Source: Corynebacterium zhongnanshanii (GTDB taxonomy: Bacteria > Actinomycetota > Actinomycetes > Mycobacteriales > Mycobacteriaceae). From it: a stretch of DNA of 64,000 nt. Below are positions 59,465 through 64,000 of the stretch, one piece after another (positions within the stretch are counted from its first letter, which is position 1; every line of letters starts with the position of its first letter). Position numbers and translations under genes: made by a program. The notes under the pieces were generated by a model, which saw nothing but the letters and a program-made list of their open reading frames with translations, did no database searches and was not told the DNA's origin. Where the stretch lies: NCBI RefSeq assembly GCF_014490575.1, contig NZ_CP061033.1, positions 1,426,001 to 1,490,000 of the forward strand. The letters run 5' to 3'.

Positions 59465-60352
59465 ATGACTGTTGATGGCCAGATCGCCCGTGCCCATTGG
59501 GATTCCGACGCCCAGCGCTATGTCGCCGAACATTCCGACTATCTCTCGGAGTTTTATTGGTGCCCGGAGCGCCTTCACGAGCGTGAGGCGCAGCTGCTCG
59601 GAGATGTCTCTGGCCAGACGGTTGTGGAGATCGGAGCCGGAACGGCTGCGTGCTCCCGCTGGTTAGCGGAGCGCTTCCCCACGGCGCGGGTGCTCGCTAC
59701 AGACATTAGCGCTGGCATGCTGTGGCAAGGGATGGACCGAGCTGCCGTGGCAGGCACTGGAGCAGCTCCAGCCGCAAAGGCCGGCGGCGGAACGGCTTCC
59801 GGCAACTCTCGGCTGCACCGCGCACAGCCCACTGTGCTGCACCGCGCGCAAGCCGATGTGCTGGCCTTGCCGGTCGCCACCGGCAAGGCTGATGTGGCGT
59901 TTTCCTCCTTTGGCGCCTTCGCGTTCGTGAGGGATCTTGCCGCTGCTCTTCGGGAAAGCGCTCGGATCCTGCGCCCCGGAGGTCGACTGGTCATTGCAGC
60001 GAACAACCCGTTCGCGTGGGTATTCCTCGACGACCCAGGCCCGGAAGGCCTGATGGCCTGCGTTCCCTATTGGCAGCGGGAGTACCGGGAGCAGGAGGCG
60101 CCAGGCGAGTCAGGCCACGCCGCGCAGCACGAGCAGAGCGCGCAGGAGCCGGACTCCGCGCAGACCACGACCTACGTGGAATACCATCACACCTTCGGTG
60201 ACTGGGTGCGCGGTTTTGCGTCGGCGGGCCTGGCGCTTCACGACGTCGTGGAACCGGAATGGACCGACGGCGCCGAGGTGTGGGGCCAATGGTCACCACT
60301 ACGCGGGGCGATCTTCCCCGGAACGCAGATCTTTGTCACCACCAAGCAGTAG
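59465..60352 (+). CDS. Class I SAM-dependent methyltransferase
   Basis: A 295-residue methyltransferase. Motif I VVEIGAGTAACSRWLAERFP near 60, ATDISAGML, then KADVAFSSFGAFAFV (motif IV) and LRPGGRLVIAANNPFAWVF. An Ala/Gly-rich insertion of about 35 residues lies after the second strand and another Gln/Glu-rich one near 220. The substrate is unknown. No ribosome site is present before the ATG. Confidence 0.88.
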   Translation: MTVDGQIARAHWDSDAQRYVAEHSDYLSEFYWCPERLHEREAQLLGDVSGQTVVEIGAGTAACSRWLAERFPTARVLATDISAGMLWQGMDRAAVAGTGAAPAAKAGGGTASGNSRLHRAQPTVLHRAQADVLALPVATGKADVAFSSFGAFAFVRDLAAALRESARILRPGGRLVIAANNPFAWVFLDDPGPEGLMACVPYWQREYREQEAPGESGHAAQHEQSAQEPDSAQTTTYVEYHHTFGDWVRGFASAGLALHDVVEPEWTDGAEVWGQWSPLRGAIFPGTQIFVTTKQ

Positions 60353-60390
60353 CGGCTGCGCCGTGGCGGCCTCGCGTGCCCTACCCCACC

Positions 60391-60412
60391 GTTGCGACGG
60401 CGCAGTCGCAAC
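60391..60412. terminator. Inverted repeat between convergent genes
   Basis: GTTGCGAC-ggcgca-GTCGCAAC lies in the 70-bp gap where the methyltransferase and SDR genes converge, so it probably ends both transcripts. Confidence 0.5.
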
Positions 60413-60422
60413 TACGACGCCA

Positions 60423-61169
60423 CTACTTCCCGTTGATCGGGCGTATCGTCAGATTCTCCACCATCGCGTCCTGCGGCGTATCCAACGCGAAGCGCACCGC
60501 CTGCGCAATGGAAGCCGGGTCCACGAACTCGGACCGCTCATACGCATTGCCGCGCAGATCCTGAATCTCACGCTGCATATCGGAATGGGTCTTTCCTGGG
60601 TGAATGGAGATGACGCGGAGCTTTCCGCGGTACTCCTCACGCAACGCATCCGTGTAGGCACGCAACGCAAACTTCGTGCTGGCATACGGCCCATACCCCA
60701 CCGAGGAGTGGAAGCCCGCGCCAGAATTGATGCTCACAACCGCGGGCAACGTGCCACTACCCGTAGTTGCAGTCGGCGTTGCAGCGGGTGTTGCAGTCAA
60801 CGCCGGCACCATAAGCCGAGTCAGTTCCGCCACGGCAAAGAAGTTCACATTAAACGCATGCTGCCACTGCGCATGCGTGGTCTCCGTCACGGGAAGGTGA
60901 GACACCACGCCGGCGCAGTGAACCAGCACGTCAAGACGGTCCAACTCGAGTTTTTCCACAGCGTGCTGGAGGGATTCAATGTCATCCAGGTCCGCCACGA
61001 ATGCCTCCGCGCTAGGGAACTCCTTGGCTACCTCAACGGCTGTGTCGTTGGAGCCGCCGATGATGAGGTGGTGGTCGCCGGCAAGAGTCTTGGCTATCTC
61101 ATATCCGATACCACGCGTCGCTCCGGTAATGAACGCGATTGGGCGACCTTGTTCACGTGCTGTAGCCAT
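60423..61169 (-). CDS. Short-chain dehydrogenase/reductase
   Basis: NAD(P)H-dependent SDR of 248 residues. The cofactor motif is ITGATRGIGYEIAK, followed by VADLDD, the structural HCAGVVS (NNAG variant) and the active site SINSGAGFHSSVGYGPYASTKFALRAY, with Ser, Tyr and Lys in place. SIHPGKTHSDM is the usual region after the active site. The substrate is unknown. GGAAAGGA precedes the ATG. It lies downstream of nnr on the same strand with a 15-bp gap, so they may be co-transcribed. Confidence 0.9.
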   Translation of the reverse strand: MATAREQGRPIAFITGATRGIGYEIAKTLAGDHHLIIGGSNDTAVEVAKEFPSAEAFVADLDDIESLQHAVEKLELDRLDVLVHCAGVVSHLPVTETTHAQWQHAFNVNFFAVAELTRLMVPALTATPAATPTATTGSGTLPAVVSINSGAGFHSSVGYGPYASTKFALRAYTDALREEYRGKLRVISIHPGKTHSDMQREIQDLRGNAYERSEFVDPASIAQAVRFALDTPQDAMVENLTIRPINGK

Positions 61170-61184
61170 TGATCTATTCCTTTC

Positions 61185-62954
61185 CTAACAATGCCGCGGC
61201 TGTCCTAACAATGCCGTGGCTGCCGGAATCGCATTCACAATTCCGCTAGCCGATACCGGGGCTGACCCGAACTCAGTCCGCGCGCCGCATCGCGCCGCAG
61301 TGCAATGCACAATGACCGCCGCCACGATGTGCTGCATAAATTGCACATCCTGGGTCGCTTCCACATCCTCCAGCTCCGGGAAAATATCCTGCAGATCCTT
61401 CACAATCCCCGGCACCTGGGCGATGTACGCCCCCAGGATTCCGGTGAGGACATCACCGGAACCTGGGGTCGCCGCCCACGAGGACCCAGCATCCACCACC
61501 GTGACGGATCCTCCTGGCGTGGCGATCACGCTCGCGCGCCCCTTCAAGATCACATAACACTGCAGCTCAGAAGCCATCTTGACCGTAGCCCCCACCCTGT
61601 CCTCCAGGAAGCCCTCCCCTTCTCCCAGAATCTTCGCCAGGCGGAGGAACTCCCCCTCGTGAGGAGTGAGTACCGTCAAACCCTCGCGATCGCGAACCTG
61701 CGTCCGGATGTCCTCCTCTTGAGCCAGGATGCTGATGGCGTCGGCATCAATGACAACGGGATCGGGAGTAGACAGCACCGAGCTCAGCTCCAGGATGGAC
61801 CGCTGCTCCACCCCACGTCCGGGGCCCACCGCGTAGGCATGAGAGCGGAAGCGGTGCACCATATCCGTCACCCGGAGGATCTCCGGCGGCAGGTTATTGG
61901 TGGACACGGAGTCCCCCACGAAACGCACCCCGTAGCTGGTGGCCTTCATCGCGGAAATCGCGCACAGCTGGCCGGCGCCGGGGTACTTGTCACTGCCGGC
62001 ACACACGGTCACCACGCCACCGGAATACTTGTGGGCGCGGGGGCTCGGCTCGGACGCGATGACTGCGCGCAAGGAATCCATCTCCAGGTCGCTCTGCGGC
62101 GCATTGTTGGACAATATGCCCGGCACAGAAGAAAAATCAAAGCGGTACGGCGTATCGCTGGGGAGCTGAATGAAGCTCAAGGCCTCCTGTCCCGCCACCT
62201 GCTGAGCCCACAGCTCTTCGGACAATGGTCGCACGGGACGCGAAAAACCCAGGTCAACAAGCACAATCTGCCCGCACTCGTGCTGAGCCAAACCATGGGC
62301 GCGGCGAAGGCCGCCAAACGTCACAGTCACCGTGGCCTGCACATGGGCAGGCACCCTCTGCACCGCCCACTGGGCATCCAACGCATCAAAGCCCCGGGCG
62401 TGCACAATCACGGGATCGGGCACCTGCCCGGTGTCCGCCGCCACGCCACTGGGCAGATCAATAGAGAGGATGGGGATACGGGAACTGTGGGCGTCGGAGA
62501 GTAATTCGGCAATGGGTTCGTCAAGGGGACGGCCGCTGCCGAGTCCTGAAATGCCATCGATGATCAGCCGGTAGTCATGTGGAAGTGGTATCTCCTGTAG
62601 TACCACGCCGCCGGCATCCGTGAATGCCTCCCGCGCAGGTGCATGGGCGGGTTCGCGGTCGGGTTCGTGGTCGGCAGGCTCCTGCATATCCGCCACAAGA
62701 ACCGCATGAACATTGCGCACCCCCAGCAGCTCTGCACCGGCATACAGTGCATCCCCACCATTGCCCCCAGGGCCCACTAGCAGCAGCACATCATCGCTCT
62801 CCGCGATGAGTGGACGGTCCTCCGCGAGCATCACCCGCGCCACATCCGCCACGCGCGCAGCGGCCAACCGCATCAGCTCGTCCGGCTCCGCTTGCTCGTT
62901 GAGAAGTGGCCATTCGGCATCCCGAACCTGCTGCGCTGTGTAGAGGTACATCAT
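61185..62954 (-). CDS. nnr: Bifunctional NAD(P)H-hydrate repair enzyme Nnr
   Basis: Repairs damaged NAD(P)H hydrates. It has 589 residues. The N-terminal epimerase domain (about 1-230) has LLLVGPGGNGGDALYAGAEL and SIDLPSGVAADTG. The C-terminal ADP/ATP-dependent dehydratase domain (about 300-589) has HKYSGGVVTVCAGSDKYPGAGQL, YAVGPGRG, VIDADAIS, LTPHEGEFLRL and AATPGSGDVLTGIL. Two adjacent ATGs begin it; TAGACT lies 7 nt before the first (62954). A much longer reading frame upstream would run through the tRNA gene and was rejected. Confidence 0.95.
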   Translation of the reverse strand: MMYLYTAQQVRDAEWPLLNEQAEPDELMRLAAARVADVARVMLAEDRPLIAESDDVLLLVGPGGNGGDALYAGAELLGVRNVHAVLVADMQEPADHEPDREPAHAPAREAFTDAGGVVLQEIPLPHDYRLIIDGISGLGSGRPLDEPIAELLSDAHSSRIPILSIDLPSGVAADTGQVPDPVIVHARGFDALDAQWAVQRVPAHVQATVTVTFGGLRRAHGLAQHECGQIVLVDLGFSRPVRPLSEELWAQQVAGQEALSFIQLPSDTPYRFDFSSVPGILSNNAPQSDLEMDSLRAVIASEPSPRAHKYSGGVVTVCAGSDKYPGAGQLCAISAMKATSYGVRFVGDSVSTNNLPPEILRVTDMVHRFRSHAYAVGPGRGVEQRSILELSSVLSTPDPVVIDADAISILAQEEDIRTQVRDREGLTVLTPHEGEFLRLAKILGEGEGFLEDRVGATVKMASELQCYVILKGRASVIATPGGSVTVVDAGSSWAATPGSGDVLTGILGAYIAQVPGIVKDLQDIFPELEDVEATQDVQFMQHIVAAVIVHCTAARCGARTEFGSAPVSASGIVNAIPAATALLGQPRHC

Positions 62955-62961
62955 GCCAGCA

Positions 62962-62967
62962 AGTCTA
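62962..62967 (-). promoter_or_regulatory. -10-like hexamer for leaderless nnr
   Basis: TAGACT on the minus strand, 7 nt before the ATG at 62954 and 31 bp after the tRNA 3' end. Confidence 0.45.
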
Positions 62968-62997
62968 GCGAACACCCCTACAGCCGAATGTGCACTG

Positions 62998-63071
62998 TGC
63001 CCCCAGTCGGACTCGAACCGACACTGAATGGATTTTAAGTCCACTGCCTCTGCCAATTGGGCTATAGGGGC
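62998..63071 (-). tRNA. tRNA with UAA anticodon (Leu), short variable loop
   Basis: A 74-nt cloverleaf: acceptor GCCCCTA/TGGGGGC, a 3-bp D stem with GG, anticodon arm GTGGA-CTTAAAA-TCCAT (anticodon TAA, codon UUA), a variable loop of only five bases (TCAGT), T arm GTCGG-TTCGAGT-CCGAC and discriminator A. CCA is not encoded. Leu tRNAs normally have a long variable arm, which is missing here. Its true charging is uncertain; I recall similar actinobacterial RNAs being discussed as atypical or tRNA-like. Confidence 0.93.
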
Positions 63072-63193
63072 TAGCCTTAACACGTCAATCGTGGTCACAC
63101 AACCGTGGTGCGAAGACCATGGAACATCTTAGCGCACGGACGCGCAGGCCACAGAAAACGACCCTCTGCTAGCGGCGATCATCGCGCAGCCGA

Positions 63194-64000
63194 TCACCGC
63201 GCGCGGTCAATCACCTCAGCCAAAATGCCATCCAAGATGTCCTTCTCGCTGATGGTGATGTCCGTCAGCCCCAGCTCCTCAAATCGCCGAGTGAACGCCT
63301 CCACCACCAGCGCACCTCCACCGATCACATCGGCGCGGCCCGGGTGCATCGGCCCAAACTCCATCCGCTGCTGCGGGGTGAGCGGCACTAGGTTCATCGC
63401 CACCTCCCTCAGACGCGCCAGGGGTAGCGTGTGCATGTGGATCTTCTCGGGCTCGTAACTCTCCAGCTCCTGGGCCAGGGCGCACAGCGTGGTCATCGTG
63501 CCGGCCACTCCCACCACGCGTGTCACGCTAGTCAGATCCACGTACTGCTCTACTTCGGCGAGGAGTTTCGCGACGGTAGCTTGGGCGTCGGATATTTCGG
63601 ATTCCTTCGGCGGCACCGTCTGAAGGTGGCGTTCGGTGAGGCGCACGCAGCCCATGTCCGCGGAATATGCCTGCGTGCCGCCGACCACAAACTCGGTGGA
63701 GCCGCCGCCCAAGTCGATCACGCAAGTGGTATCCAGGGAATCCGCGCTGGTCTGCGGCAGGTCCATCACCGCGCCGCGGAAGGACAGGCGCGCCTCCTGC
63801 TCGCCGCTGATAACCTCCGCCACAGCACCCTCGCGGACGCGACCCAACAGCCTGCGGGTGATCTCGAAGAACTCTTCCCTATTGGACGCATCGCGCGTAG
63901 CGGAGGTGGCGCCCATCATCACGTCGCGCACGCCATACTCCACCATCCGATCCGCGTAGATCTCCAGCGCATCCTCCACGCGGCCCAAAGCCTCATCCGC
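63194..64000 (-). CDS. Ppx/GppA phosphatase family protein, 5' end outside the window
   Basis: Exopolyphosphatase/guanosine pentaphosphatase-type enzyme of the ASKHA fold, about 268 residues visible. GATSATRDASNREEFF, EEARLSF-like and the phosphate loop VIDLGGGSTEFVVGG are conserved, as is VGVAGTMTTLCAL. The C-terminus is complete and ends soon after DILDGILAEV. About 40-50 N-terminal residues are missing. It matches the short single-domain actinobacterial Ppx proteins (Rv1026-like); whether it acts on polyphosphate or pppGpp is unknown. Confidence 0.92.
   Translation of the reverse strand, partial: ADEALGRVEDALEIYADRMVEYGVRDVMMGATSATRDASNREEFFEITRRLLGRVREGAVAEVISGEQEARLSFRGAVMDLPQTSADSLDTTCVIDLGGGSTEFVVGGTQAYSADMGCVRLTERHLQTVPPKESEISDAQATVAKLLAEVEQYVDLTSVTRVVGVAGTMTTLCALAQELESYEPEKIHMHTLPLARLREVAMNLVPLTPQQRMEFGPMHPGRADVIGGGALVVEAFTRRFEELGLTDITISEKDILDGILAEVIDRAR

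Noticed and set aside
62998..63071. tRNA gene as a phage or island attachment site
   Set aside because: No integrase gene or repeat of the tRNA 3' end is seen in the window.
62955..63098. Longer Nnr start at 63098
   Set aside because: The extension would be translated through the tRNA gene; the ATG at 62954 has a -10 at leaderless spacing.

Overview
The window looks like chromosomal DNA of a Corynebacterium, about 60% G+C by eye. The evidence is the mycothiol amidase gene mca, an LGFP-repeat lipoprotein, a MetP/MetS methionine-alanine importer pair, DUF4245, DUF4307, DUF5997 and DUF6542 proteins, and a gene order that largely follows the Mycobacterium tuberculosis block Rv1080c to Rv1112. 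Two acyl-CoA dehydrogenases and an enoyl-CoA hydratase suggest a species that uses fatty acids, such as the lipophilic skin group. The species is not determined.

Layout. 0-8.8 kb is accessory: an acyl-CoA dehydrogenase cut by the left edge, a DUF4232 lipoprotein, a large membrane protein, DUF808, a patatin-like phospholipase, a low-GC DUF559/AbiEi-like gene bracketed by two 89-bp direct repeats, and two transporter-like membrane proteins. 8.9-15.9 kb is a thiamine operon, thiC-thiE-thiO-thiS-thiG-thiF-thiD, behind a TPP riboswitch. 16-29 kb is housekeeping: ychF, metP-metS, an AI-2E family protein, DUF6542, ispH, xseA-xseB, DUF4245, glpX and fumC. 29-35 kb holds an MFS exporter, a GNAT, the LGFP lipoprotein, a LysR effector domain without HTH facing DUF5997, a 730-bp gene-free stretch with a strong promoter and DtxR-like box, and a second acyl-CoA dehydrogenase. 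35.2-43.9 kb is a complete-looking molybdenum cofactor and molybdate uptake cluster: moaD, mogA-moaE fusion, moeB, moaA, moeA, moaC, modA and a modB-modC fusion. 44-51.3 kb returns to the conserved backbone: echA, pncA, glyA, coaA, uppS, a small membrane protein, mca, DUF4307 and greA. 51.5-64 kb has an HrpB-type helicase, a repeat-rich interval with a second DUF559-like gene, a BI-1 protein, succinate-semialdehyde dehydrogenase, a methyltransferase, an SDR, the NAD(P)H-hydrate repair enzyme, a tRNA annotated by anticodon as Leu(UAA), and Ppx/GppA cut by the right edge.

How it works together. The thiamine and molybdopterin clusters each pair a ubiquitin-like sulfur carrier (ThiS, MoaD) with an E1-like adenylyltransferase carrying a rhodanese domain (ThiF, MoeB), so sulfur transfer is built twice with parallel parts. 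ModA and ModBC supply molybdate to MogA/MoeA. Many genes have a -10-like hexamer 6-9 nt before the start codon and no Shine-Dalgarno, which points to widespread leaderless transcripts and was used to choose several starts.

The best candidates for something undescribed are the repeat-bounded gene at 5.8-7.2 kb, the split LysR/DUF5997 pair at 31.9-33.1 kb, the orphan DtxR-like promoter at 33.5 kb, and the short-variable-loop tRNA at 63.0 kb.
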